This document shows, piece by piece, positions 1 through 5,073 of a stretch of 5,073 nt of DNA. Positions within the stretch are counted from its first letter, which is position 1, and each line of letters begins with the position of its first letter. The stretch lies in NCBI GenBank assembly GCA_946480675.1, contig CAMLKS010000212.1, positions 1-5,073 of the forward strand, written 5' to 3'. The notes below the pieces were generated by a model. That model was not told where the DNA came from. It saw only the letters and a list, made by a program, of their open reading frames with translations, and did no database searches. The stretch is from an uncultured Bacteroidota bacterium. Its GTDB lineage: Bacteria; Bacteroidota; Bacteroidia; Chitinophagales; Chitinophagaceae. The position numbers were made by a program, and so were the translations under genes.

Positions 1-1
1 A

Positions 2-17
2 AGCCCCTTTAGGGGTT
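2..17. other. GC hairpin motif just upstream of the first gene
   Basis: CCCC at 4-7 and GGGG at 12-15 pair around a TTTA loop, and a further GGGG follows at 18-21. The motif covers the bases just before the ATG at 25, so a hairpin here could affect initiation. It could equally be the 3' end of an upstream gene: the frame starting at base 2 reads SPFRGWGLWQHE and stops at 38-40. The frame starting at base 3 is also open. The window edge prevents a decision. Confidence 0.3.
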
Positions 18-24
18 GGGGCCT

Positions 25-807
25 ATGGCAACACGAATAATTTCCGACATGATGGGCCGCGATGTGGCTTTCAATTATCCGCCGAAGCGTATTGTATCTG
101 TAGTGCCTTCGCAAACCGAGTTGCTTGCTGACCTGGGCTTGAATGATGAGGTCGTAGGCATTACTAAATTCTGCATCCACCCCGAAAGCTGGTTTCGTAA
201 TAAGGAGCGCATAGGTGGTACCAAGAAGCTGGATATTGAAAAGATAAAAGCCTTGCAGCCCGATCTTATCATTGCCAATAAAGAAGAGAACGAACAGGAG
301 CAGATAGAAGAACTGGCCAAACACTTCCCGGTATGGATAAGCGATATACACAACCTGCCGCAGGCGCTGCAGATGATACAGGTAGTGGGCCAGCTTACCG
401 GCACCGATGGCAAGGCTAATGAACTGGTAGATGAAATAGTGAACGGCTTTACCAAACTGCACACGGCTACCAGCGCCAAACGCGTAGCCTACTTTATATG
501 GTATAACCCGTGGATGAGCGTGGGGCACGATACCTTCATCAGCAATGTGATACATACCATAGGCTGGAAGAATGTGCTGGCCGATAAAAGCCGCTACCCC
601 GAAATAACACTGGAAGAACTGAAAGCTTATAACCCCGAACTGGTATTACTCTCTTCTGAACCATTCCCGTTTAAAGAAAAACATATGGCCGAAGTAAAAG
701 CCGCGCTGCCCGATGCCGAAGTAAAGCTGGTAGATGGCGAAATGTTTAGCTGGTATGGCAGCCGGCTGAAAGAAGCAGTGGGGTATCTGCAGCAGTTAGT
801 AAAGTAA
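25..807 (+). CDS. Periplasmic-binding-fold metal/cobalamin receptor (BtuF/FepB-like), no visible signal peptide
   Basis: A 260-residue protein of the helical-backbone metal receptor superfamily (Peripla_BP_2, BtuF-like), which binds cobalamin, heme or iron-siderophores for ABC importers. The first lobe starts at about residue 20 with PKRIVSVVPSQTELLADLGL, followed by GITKFCIHP (46-53), RIGG and a KLDIEKIKALQPDLIIA segment (68-84). A long linking helix lies at about 110-145. The second lobe has YFIWYNPWMSVG (156-167), ISNVIHTIGWKNV (172-184) and PELVLLSSEPFPF (204-216). Length fits the mature family domain. An in-frame TAG at 10-12 limits extension, leaving TTG at 16 or ATG at 25. ATG is preferred, with AGGGG about nine bases before it. 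Neither start gives a hydrophobic leader, which is odd for a solute receptor: it may be cytosolic, or use an unrecognised route. No permease or ATPase gene is visible. The ligand cannot be told from sequence. Confidence 0.88.
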   Translation: MATRIISDMMGRDVAFNYPPKRIVSVVPSQTELLADLGLNDEVVGITKFCIHPESWFRNKERIGGTKKLDIEKIKALQPDLIIANKEENEQEQIEELAKHFPVWISDIHNLPQALQMIQVVGQLTGTDGKANELVDEIVNGFTKLHTATSAKRVAYFIWYNPWMSVGHDTFISNVIHTIGWKNVLADKSRYPEITLEELKAYNPELVLLSSEPFPFKEKHMAEVKAALPDAEVKLVDGEMFSWYGSRLKEAVGYLQQLVK

Positions 808-825
808 AACGACACATCACAAAAC

Positions 826-858
826 AACAAGGGCCCGGTAAATACCGTAGCCCCTGTT
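826..858. terminator. Hairpin between convergent genes, probable (bidirectional) terminator
   Basis: The arms AACAAGGGC (826-834) and GCCCCTGTT (850-858) pair over nine positions with one mismatch. Inside, GGT and ACC can extend the stem around a short A/T loop. The hairpin lies 18 bases after the + strand receptor gene and 26 bases after the last gene of the minus-strand operon. Read on the minus strand it is followed by the T-rich TTGTTTTG, so it fits best as the operon's terminator. The + strand side has only a weak T-rich follow-up. Confidence 0.55.
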
Positions 859-884
859 TATGAATGTTATAAATCCTTTTAAAT

Positions 885-1853
885 CTACCACACTTTATTG
901 CGTGTACCTTTAAATTCTTTAGGCTTTACAATAGTGAATACACGCGATATGTTGAAGCCGAAGCGGATATTGCCATCGCCCCAGTTGGCATTTGTCTGAC
1001 CAATGAATGCACGCTCTGTCATAGCAGGGCTGTTGGTAAACATCAGCTGGAATACGTGGCCGCCTGTTTCTATATCAAAGCCCAGCGACAGGGAGTTGTA
1101 ATATTTCTCATTGGCATTGCCTAGTTGGTTGCCTTCAAGGCGGTAATAATATTCTGCATTGAACGATATACGGTTCGATAGTTTTATACGGCCACCGATA
1201 CCCATTACAAACATATCATTAGGCTCGGCAGTAGTGCTCACCAAGTTGTAATGCACATGCGTAGGCATCAGTTGCAGCGAGAACCATTGGTTGAACTTAC
1301 GGGCTATCAGCAGTTGGTTTACGTAATACATACGGTTGCTGAAATGATACTCCTGCCCTGCAGGCAGCGATGGTGCGGGCATCGACTGTATGCTCATTGC
1401 ACCCATATAGTTCAGGCTGATGGGCATGCCCTTGCCTTCCTGCTGGCGCAGTATCTTAATTTTAGTAAAGCCATCATATTCCGACTGGTAGGTACTGCGG
1501 CCTATACCCACCATCAGCCAGTCTGTAATACCGTAATCAAAACCGATGCGGGTGTTGGCACCCTCTAAACCGAAGAAGCCACTGAAGCCCGTCTTCAGCT
1601 CGCCAAAGCGGTGCAGTACTTTGAAGTCCAGCACACCCTTCGCGGTGTTTTCTATACTGTGCCCGTTGATGAGGCGCGTGGTTTTAAAGGTGGCTGTGGT
1701 GTATTCTTTCTTCACTTTGCCTTTATCTTCTTCATCCAGCATGGCCATCAGGTCATCGCTATCCGATGTTTTGTTTTTATCATCTTCCTGTGCATAGGTA
1801 TTGAAGGCACCCATCAGCGAAGCGGTAAGCAGTAAAGCGGGTAATATGCGCAT
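885..1853 (-). CDS. DUF5777-family outer-membrane beta-barrel protein
   Basis: A 322-residue exported protein. Residues 1-21 form a Sec signal peptide (LPALLLTASLMGAF core, AYAQ-like end at NTYAQ). An acidic, lysine-containing stretch follows (about 23-50, including DSDDLMAMLDEEDKGK), then repeated amphipathic strands rich in aromatic residues and glycine from about 52 to 310, such as LMVGIGRSTY, FVMGIGGRIKL, ISFNAEYYYRL and NIRFGFNISRVF. The segment GHVFQLMFTNSPAMTERAFI (265-284) and the overall layout match, from memory, the DUF5777 beta-barrel family of Bacteroidota. Its biochemical role is not established. It is the last gene of the five-gene operon, 35 bases after the YceI gene, and sits just before the shared hairpin. 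By position it would be the outer-membrane component serving the heme lipoproteins and YceI protein. No heme motif is present. The family call rests on recalled motifs, not a search. Confidence 0.8.
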   Translation of the reverse strand: MRILPALLLTASLMGAFNTYAQEDDKNKTSDSDDLMAMLDEEDKGKVKKEYTTATFKTTRLINGHSIENTAKGVLDFKVLHRFGELKTGFSGFFGLEGANTRIGFDYGITDWLMVGIGRSTYQSEYDGFTKIKILRQQEGKGMPISLNYMGAMSIQSMPAPSLPAGQEYHFSNRMYYVNQLLIARKFNQWFSLQLMPTHVHYNLVSTTAEPNDMFVMGIGGRIKLSNRISFNAEYYYRLEGNQLGNANEKYYNSLSLGFDIETGGHVFQLMFTNSPAMTERAFIGQTNANWGDGNIRFGFNISRVFTIVKPKEFKGTRNKVW

Positions 1854-1888
1854 TGATTGTTGGTTGTAGTCTGGTTAATGTGTTACGG

Positions 1889-2434
1889 TTATTTCTTTTC
1901 AAGGATAGAATTCACCGTTACTTCTATTTCCTTGGCTATTTTGCCTTCTACCAGTTTTGGTATGTTTATCTTATAGTCGGCAGGTTTCACTTTGAATTTT
2001 GAATTCACCGTAGCCTGTCCGCCTTTTACTACTATGGTGCCCGGTATGGTTACATCCCGGGTTACGCCATGCATGGTCAGCTTACCACTGGTGCTTACAT
2101 TATAAGTACCATCTTTGGCAAAGTTTACCGCATTCAGGTTGGTCACCTTGCCTTTGTAGTCTGCCTTAGGATATTTATTGCTTTCCATATAGTTTTCGTT
2201 GAAGTGCTCCTGCATCAGGGCCTTTTCAAACTTAAAACTTTTGATAGGTGCCTGGAAAACGAAGTCGCCTGTTTTGCTATCCAGCACACTGGCTACCTCG
2301 TTATTGAAGGCTTCAATATTTTCTACCGGTGTAGATGAAAAGAAGCTCACCTTACCTGTGCGTGTCATGTACTTTTGTGCATATACCTGTGTGGCAGCAC
2401 CCATCATCATTACGGCAACCAGTATCTTTTTCAT
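1889..2434 (-). CDS. YceI-family periplasmic lipocalin-like protein
   Basis: A 181-residue protein with a clear signal peptide (residues 1-19, MKKILVAVMMMGAATQVYA, cleavage before QK). The mature part has YceI-family features: TRTGKVSFFSSTPVENIEA (25-42) as the first strand region, a central LMQEHFNENYMESNKYPKA (73-91), GKLTMHGVTRDVTIPGT (117-133), and a final FKVKPADYKINIPKL (147-161) leading into the last strand, IEVTVN. YceI proteins form a lipocalin-like barrel, and characterised members bind long polyisoprenoid or amphiphilic ligands in the periplasm. Length is normal for the family. It lies between the one-heme lipoprotein (38-base gap) and the barrel gene (35-base gap), so it is probably co-transcribed. 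YceI genes often lie beside cytochrome genes, which supports a link to quinone or lipid redox chemistry, but the ligand here is unknown. Confidence 0.92.
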   Translation of the reverse strand: MKKILVAVMMMGAATQVYAQKYMTRTGKVSFFSSTPVENIEAFNNEVASVLDSKTGDFVFQAPIKSFKFEKALMQEHFNENYMESNKYPKADYKGKVTNLNAVNFAKDGTYNVSTSGKLTMHGVTRDVTIPGTIVVKGGQATVNSKFKVKPADYKINIPKLVEGKIAKEIEVTVNSILEKK

Positions 2435-2472
2435 ATAGTTTGGTATTTAGCGTTTATAATTATTTTTTGTTA

Positions 2473-2844
2473 TCAGTTCTGCTGTGCACCCTGGTTTACC
2501 CAGCGTGTTATTTTATTGATGCTGCAATCATCCAGCTTCGGCATGCCTTTAGGCATTTGCGAGAAGCCGCTTTCCCAGCGTATAGCGCCCAGCAGTCTTT
2601 TATTATCTGCCGCCAGTTTTGCACCACTGTAATTGGCAAAGTTATAACCGCTTTGTATAGTAGTGGCATCGTGGCAGCCCGATGTAGCACATTTTTGTTG
2701 CAGTACAGGGGCAATATCGGCCGCAAAGCTTACAGTAGCCGTATCGCAGTTGTTCGTGTTCGATGGATATAGCTGGTCGGCCTTATCGTTGTAGCAACCT
2801 GCCAGTGCTACGATACCAATGCATAGTGCAAATATTCTCTTCAT
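2473..2844 (-). CDS. One-heme cytochrome c-like lipoprotein with CX4CH motif
   Basis: A 123-residue lipoprotein. A short hydrophobic leader ends in the lipobox LAGC, with lipidated C17. The mature part contains one probable heme attachment site, C52-ATSG-C57-H58, spaced CX4CH instead of the usual CX2CH. Candidates for the sixth ligand are M97 and M101 in SQMPKGMPKL. C33 and C107 flank the domain and could form a disulfide. The C-terminal DCSINKITRWVNQGA (106-120) is typical of the terminal helix of small Bacteroidota cytochrome c domains. From C33 onward it aligns with the second domain of the neighbouring two-heme lipoprotein, so the genes look like products of duplication. It follows that gene after 41 bases and precedes YceI by 38. 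It probably sits in the envelope as an electron carrier; its partner is unknown. Heme binding is inferred from the motif. Confidence 0.85.
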   Translation of the reverse strand: MKRIFALCIGIVALAGCYNDKADQLYPSNTNNCDTATVSFAADIAPVLQQKCATSGCHDATTIQSGYNFANYSGAKLAADNKRLLGAIRWESGFSQMPKGMPKLDDCSINKITRWVNQGAQQN

Positions 2845-2885
2845 AAGGTTCTGTTATCTGTTATATATGTTCTAAGTTCCTGTTT

Positions 2886-3602
2886 TTAGTTATTCAAAGC
2901 GCCGGCTGCTACCCATTTAGATACTTGCTGTATCTGGCAATCGCTGAGCTTAGCACCGCCGGAGGGCATCGGTGTAACACCTGCCGTATGGCGTATGGCA
3001 TCCAGCAGGCGGCCATTTACCGCTGCCGTGCGCACGCCGTCGTAAGTATCCAGTCGCACGCCTTTATTGACTACTGTGGCATTGTGACAACCTACACAAT
3101 ATTTTTCCATCATCGGCTTTACCGCGGTGCTATAAAGGTAATTGTTGCTATCGCAGGGGGTGCTGCAGCCGGTGGTGTTCTTAGCACCTTCATTTATCCA
3201 GCGGCGTATCAGGGCTTTTTGTTCGCCACTTAGCGCCGGATTGGGGTATTGTGGCATGCGCTTGCTTACGTCATCTTCTGTAATGGCTTCATACAGCTCT
3301 GTAGCATCGGCATTGCCGGGTACAAACTCTTTCCGCGTGATGGTTTCGTAGCTGGTGAACACAAAACCTTCCTTTGCCGATGCTGCATCGTGGCAGCCAC
3401 TTTTAGCACAGTTGGCTATAAATATGGGCAGTATATCGCGGCTGAAACAGATACCCGTATCTGCCGGGTTTGGATTATTACCCCCATTGTTGCCACCGTT
3501 ATTACCACCATTATTAGTAGCGGGGATGGGTGTTTCACTCTTGTGCACGCATGCTGCCATCATACCTATACAGCAAACAATGATTAAGCCAATTCGCCTC
3601 AT
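2886..3602 (-). CDS. Two-heme cytochrome c-like lipoprotein with CX4CH and CX2CH sites
   Basis: A 238-residue lipoprotein. The leader ends in lipobox MAAC with lipidated C18. A low-complexity Asn/Gly linker (30-43) holds the first domain away from the membrane. Domain 1 (about 50-142) has FSRDILPIFIANC65-AKSG-C70-H71 (CX4CH), M116 in RMPQYP as a possible ligand, and EQKALIRRWINEGA at its end; it resembles small planctomycete-type cytochrome domains. Domain 2 (about 150-238) has C169-VG-C172-H173 (CX2CH), M212 in TPMPSGG, and the SDCQIQQVSKWVAAGA ending. Domain 2 closely matches the next gene's whole mature domain, including cysteines C150 and C222. Unpaired-looking C52 and C146 may bridge within domain 1. 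The gene lies 28 bases after the OB-fold gene and 41 before the one-heme gene. Two hemes are predicted; redox role and partners are inference. Confidence 0.87.
   Translation of the reverse strand: MRRIGLIIVCCIGMMAACVHKSETPIPATNNGGNNGGNNGGNNPNPADTGICFSRDILPIFIANCAKSGCHDAASAKEGFVFTSYETITRKEFVPGNADATELYEAITEDDVSKRMPQYPNPALSGEQKALIRRWINEGAKNTTGCSTPCDSNNYLYSTAVKPMMEKYCVGCHNATVVNKGVRLDTYDGVRTAAVNGRLLDAIRHTAGVTPMPSGGAKLSDCQIQQVSKWVAAGALNN
3474..3515 (-). repeat. 12-base in-frame tandem repeat encoding an Asn-Asn-Gly-Gly linker
   Basis: Three and a half copies of AAYAAYGGNGGN on the minus strand encode NNGGNNGGNNGGNN at residues 30-43 of the two-heme lipoprotein. The copies differ at third positions, so they are not freshly expanded. 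A flexible tether after the lipid anchor is the likely role. Such repeats can change length by slippage. Confidence 0.9.
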
Positions 3603-3630
3603 GGGGTGTGTTCTTTATTTTATTTAACAG

Positions 3631-4038
3631 TTATTCTTTTACCACGCAGTCGGTCAGCAGCACATCAAACATGGTATTGCCCGAGCAGAAGCCTTGTATC
3701 TTTACCTGCTGCCCCGCTTCCAGTTTCACATCTTTATCGCGCATGGTACACTGCACCGTGCCATCGGTACCATCGGCCTGCAGGCCTACTACTACGGCGC
3801 CATCCTGGTTGGCGGTTACGCTGGCTACCTTGCCCTCTATCTCTACCGCCTGGTTCAGGTATTTTTTATTGGCTGCGGCCTCATCGTCGGTATATTCCTT
3901 GGTGATGCCGGCTACGGTAACGGGTATGCCCTTGCGGTCTTCTACCTTTTCGTGCGGCTTGTTCCACATACGGTAGGCTACCAGGCCGCCAATGGCAGCC
4001 ACAAGGATAATGATGTAAACCAGCGTCTTTTTCTTCAT
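3631..4038 (-). CDS. Membrane-anchored OB-fold (tRNA_anti-like) protein
   Basis: A 135-residue protein, first in the operon. Residues 5-22 form one hydrophobic segment after MKKK, and the following positively charged, lipobox-free sequence (AYRMWNKPHEK) suggests an uncleaved anchor facing the periplasm. The remainder resembles the OB-fold putative tRNA_anti-like family found in Bacteroidota: an EYTDDEAAANKKYLNQ helix (48-63), AVEIEGKVASV (64-74), a middle strand pair AVVVGLQADG, GTVQCTMRD (93-101), then LEAGQQVKIQGFCSG (107-120) and FDVLLTDCVVK (124-134). Despite the family name, nothing suggests RNA binding outside the cytosol; an OB fold could hold a partner protein or a cofactor. Cysteines at 97, 118 and 131 all lie in the fold. 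It precedes the two-heme gene by 28 bases and has the promoter element just upstream. A role in cytochrome maturation or assembly is possible, by context only. Confidence 0.78.
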   Translation of the reverse strand: MKKKTLVYIIILVAAIGGLVAYRMWNKPHEKVEDRKGIPVTVAGITKEYTDDEAAANKKYLNQAVEIEGKVASVTANQDGAVVVGLQADGTDGTVQCTMRDKDVKLEAGQQVKIQGFCSGNTMFDVLLTDCVVKE

Positions 4039-4059
4039 ACTGCTTTAGGTTACGGCAAT

Positions 4060-4067
4060 CAAAAATA
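4060..4067 (-). promoter_or_regulatory. Bacteroidota-type -7 promoter element for the five-gene operon
   Basis: On the minus strand these bases read TATTTTTG, a full match to the TAnnTTTG element used by the Bacteroidota primary sigma factor. It ends 21 bases before the first ATG, implying a very short leader. No TTG is seen at the expected -33 spacing, so the promoter may be weak or activator-dependent. None of the gaps inside the operon contains this element, which supports one transcript. Confidence 0.45.
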
Positions 4068-4175
4068 ACGCCATACCCGTGTTTTGTATGACGGTATTAT
4101 GACGAAGCGGGAATATGCCGGGATGAAAATGTAGGTACATCAATTGAGGGGAATATTATTTGACCAGTAAGGCTT

Positions 4176-4282
4176 TCATTCAGAGCGTAGCGAAGAATCT
4201 GTTGGGATGCAGTTGCTCAGTTCGATAGCATGATTATATCTCCGGGCAGATTCTTCACTTCGCTGCGCTTCGTTCTGAATGA
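4176..4282. repeat. Imperfect inverted repeat, about 107 bases, MITE/REP-like
   Basis: The left arm (4176-4201) starts TCATTCAGA and ends GAAGAATCTG. The right arm (4247-4282) is its reverse complement with two substitutions and ten extra bases (ACTTCGCTGC at 4257-4266), and 45 bases separate the arms. A weaker match extends outward to 4169 and 4289. It encodes no protein and lies between the operon promoter and the 3' end of the two-helix protein gene. The sequence resembles, from memory, palindromes that recur between genes in Bacteroidota genomes. It could be a non-autonomous mobile element or a repeated RNA hairpin, and could stop or shield transcripts entering from the right. Confidence 0.75.
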
Positions 4283-4310
4283 CAACCTTGATTAAACTGT
4301 TTATTTACCT

Positions 4311-4340
4311 GCTACATCCGCGTTGCAACGAGGATGAGAT
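4311..4340. repeat. Direct repeat copy A, containing a 22-base near-palindrome
   Basis: The 18 bases 4311-4328 (GCTACATCCGCGTTGCAA) recur identically at 4629-4646. Within copy A, 4315-4336 is a palindrome with a single mismatched pair, centred on CGTTGCAACG. It begins just downstream of the stop codon of the two-helix membrane protein (minus strand). The lack of a following T tract argues against a simple terminator. Confidence 0.65.
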
Positions 4341-4345
4341 GCGAT

Positions 4346-4609
4346 TTAAAATACAAACATCAAGAGGGATAATAAGATGCTGACAAAGAAAATCACTATC
4401 ATTAAGCGGAGTGATATGTTTGTCATCTTTACAATAATCTTATGTTCAGGTTTCACTTTTTTATCGTAAAAAGTAAACATATCGAAGCTCAACTTAAGGA
4501 AAGGGAAACTATCATATCCATTCGCACTTTCCAGGAAAAAGTATCCTGCTAATCGAACAATAAAGCTCACCATAAAAAGAAAACCCATTGCTCCAAAAAA
4601 GTACTCCAT
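4346..4609 (-). CDS. Small two-helix membrane protein, unknown function
   Basis: An 87-residue protein that I do not recognise. Residues 3-26 (FFGAMGFLFMVSFIVRLAGYFFL) and 66-87 (SLRLMIVIFFVSILLSLLMFVF) are strongly hydrophobic and should form two membrane helices. The loop between them (about 27-63) is polar with several lysines (YDKKVKPEHKIIVK) and two aromatic-rich stretches, YDSFPFLKLSF and MFTFYD. No catalytic motif, lipobox or cleavable signal peptide is evident. The start is the first ATG after an in-frame upstream run with no better choice. The gene sits between two direct repeats, and its AT-rich sequence differs somewhat from the GC-richer operon genes, which may hint at separate acquisition. 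The 78-residue gene lies 69 bases upstream on the same strand. It could be real but fast-evolving; the hydrophobic pattern makes a chance reading frame unlikely. Confidence 0.6.
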   Translation of the reverse strand: MEYFFGAMGFLFMVSFIVRLAGYFFLESANGYDSFPFLKLSFDMFTFYDKKVKPEHKIIVKMTNISLRLMIVIFFVSILLSLLMFVF

Positions 4610-4628
4610 AGTAATAAGTTATAATCCC

Positions 4629-4660
4629 GCTACATCCGCGTTGCAAACGAAGAGGAGATA
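4629..4660. repeat. Direct repeat copy B
   Basis: 4629-4646 matches copy A over 18 bases, and the similarity continues with small insertions (AAACGAAGAGGAGAT here against AACGAGGATGAGAT there). The insertions break the palindrome seen in copy A. This copy lies between the two small genes, 20 bases upstream of the two-helix gene's start, so the two copies bracket that gene. Confidence 0.65.
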
Positions 4661-4678
4661 AGTGTTTGTGGAGGTATG

Positions 4679-4915
4679 CTAATAAGTCCCGCTTTGTGTT
4701 TCCAGTCGTAGTATTTCTTTTGCAAGTTCTACAACTGTAGCCCGGTCATCTTCCGGCAGGTCGTGAATGTGCTTTAGTGTAGGCAGTACGGTATTCAGCG
4801 CGGCCATTTTAGCCTGCAGCAGCAATTCAGGTGTACTTACGGAACCAACATATATCTGGTTATTTACTGCATCGCGAAGCTCTTGAGCGTATTTTTCTAT
4901 CAGTTCTTTTTCCAT
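4679..4915 (-). CDS. Small soluble helical protein, unknown function
   Basis: A 78-residue protein that I do not recognise. It appears wholly helical and cytosolic: residues 1-20 (MEKELIEKYAQELRDAVNNQ), about 28-52 (TPELLLQAKMAALNTVLPTLKHIHD) and about 55-73 (EDDRATVVELAKEILRLET), joined by a YVGSVST turn and a LPEDD turn. There is no signal peptide, membrane segment or metal motif. Its net acidic, amphipathic character would fit a small protein-binding or multimerising domain, but no function can be assigned. It lies upstream of the two-helix gene on the same strand with copy B of the repeat in between, so co-transcription is uncertain. The ATG at 4915 follows an AT-rich stretch with no clear ribosome site, which is normal for Bacteroidota. 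Confidence 0.65.
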   Translation of the reverse strand: MEKELIEKYAQELRDAVNNQIYVGSVSTPELLLQAKMAALNTVLPTLKHIHDLPEDDRATVVELAKEILRLETQSGTY

Positions 4916-5073
4916 AGTTAATCAGTGGTTAAATGAGTTTAAGTCGATAAATGTAAAAATAATATAATTACCCCCTAACCGGCGCTTGCTTCTACCCTCG
5001 GCAACATGAGTGGGGATATTATTTTATCATCGATAGCAATGCTATGAAGCAACAGTGGCGATGGCACCGTTCA

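Noticed and set aside
75..479. 134-codon open frame on the minus strand
   Set aside because: It is antisense to the receptor gene, whose protein motifs are convincing; the translation is Ser/Cys-rich with no family resemblance.
2335..2772. 145-codon open frame on the + strand
   Set aside because: It lies antisense to the one-heme lipoprotein and YceI genes and crosses their gap. Its product has no recognisable domain, and the minus-strand genes have clear lipobox, signal and heme motifs.
3608..3976. Overlapping + strand open frames of 99-124 codons
   Set aside because: They are antisense to the OB-fold gene, in three different frames, with low-complexity Ser/Pro/Leu or aromatic products and no domain.
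4315..4336. Near-palindrome as a terminator of the two-helix gene
   Set aside because: The stem is short once a loop is allowed, has a mismatch, and is not followed by a T tract on the minus strand; it is better explained as part of the direct repeat.
4948..4955. TACATTTA on the minus strand as a -7 element for the 78-residue gene
   Set aside because: It has one mismatch to TAnnTTTG, no upstream TTG, and lies in very AT-rich DNA where such matches arise by chance.
5044..5073. Edge coding: either the start of a + strand gene (MKQQWRWHRS) or the tail of a minus-strand gene (NGAIATVAS then stop)
   Set aside because: Both are about ten codons long and cut by the window edge, with nothing to choose between them.
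4916..5073. Possible RNA gene or regulatory RNA in the right-end gap
   Set aside because: I could find no tRNA-like cloverleaf, riboswitch core or strong hairpin; the stretch is mostly AT-rich.

Overview
The window looks like a chromosomal segment of a member of the Bacteroidota, probably near Chitinophagaceae or a related group; that placement is inference. The reasons are a DUF5777-type outer-membrane barrel, a YceI protein and SGCH-type heme lipoproteins in one locus, a TAnnTTTG-type -7 promoter element, no purine-rich Shine-Dalgarno sites in the operon's short intergenic gaps, and AT-rich intergenic DNA.

Layout. At the left, on the + strand, is a periplasmic-binding-fold metal/cobalamin receptor (25-807) with no visible export signal. 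It converges on a five-gene minus-strand operon (4038 down to 885), and a hairpin at 826-858 lies between the two stop codons. In transcription order the operon encodes a membrane-anchored OB-fold protein, a lipoprotein with two cytochrome-c-like heme sites (CX4CH and CX2CH), a one-heme lipoprotein (CX4CH), an exported YceI-family lipocalin-like protein, and a DUF5777-family outer-membrane beta-barrel. Gaps are only 28-41 bases. A TATTTTTG -7 element lies 22 bases upstream of the first gene.

The 307-base stretch 4039-4345 holds that promoter element, a roughly 107-base imperfect inverted repeat, and the first of two direct repeats. Beyond it lie two small minus-strand genes of unknown function: an 87-residue two-helix membrane protein flanked by the direct repeats (18 identical bases, 318 bases apart), and a 78-residue soluble, mostly helical protein. 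The last 158 bases hold no gene that can be supported.

How the genes may work together. All five operon products carry an export signal or membrane anchor: a lipocalin-like carrier, two heme-bearing lipoproteins, an outer-membrane barrel and an anchored OB-fold protein. This suggests one envelope redox or transport module. The function is not known from the sequence, and the electron-transfer reading is a hypothesis. The two heme lipoproteins share a homologous domain that occurs with CX4CH in one and CX2CH in the other.
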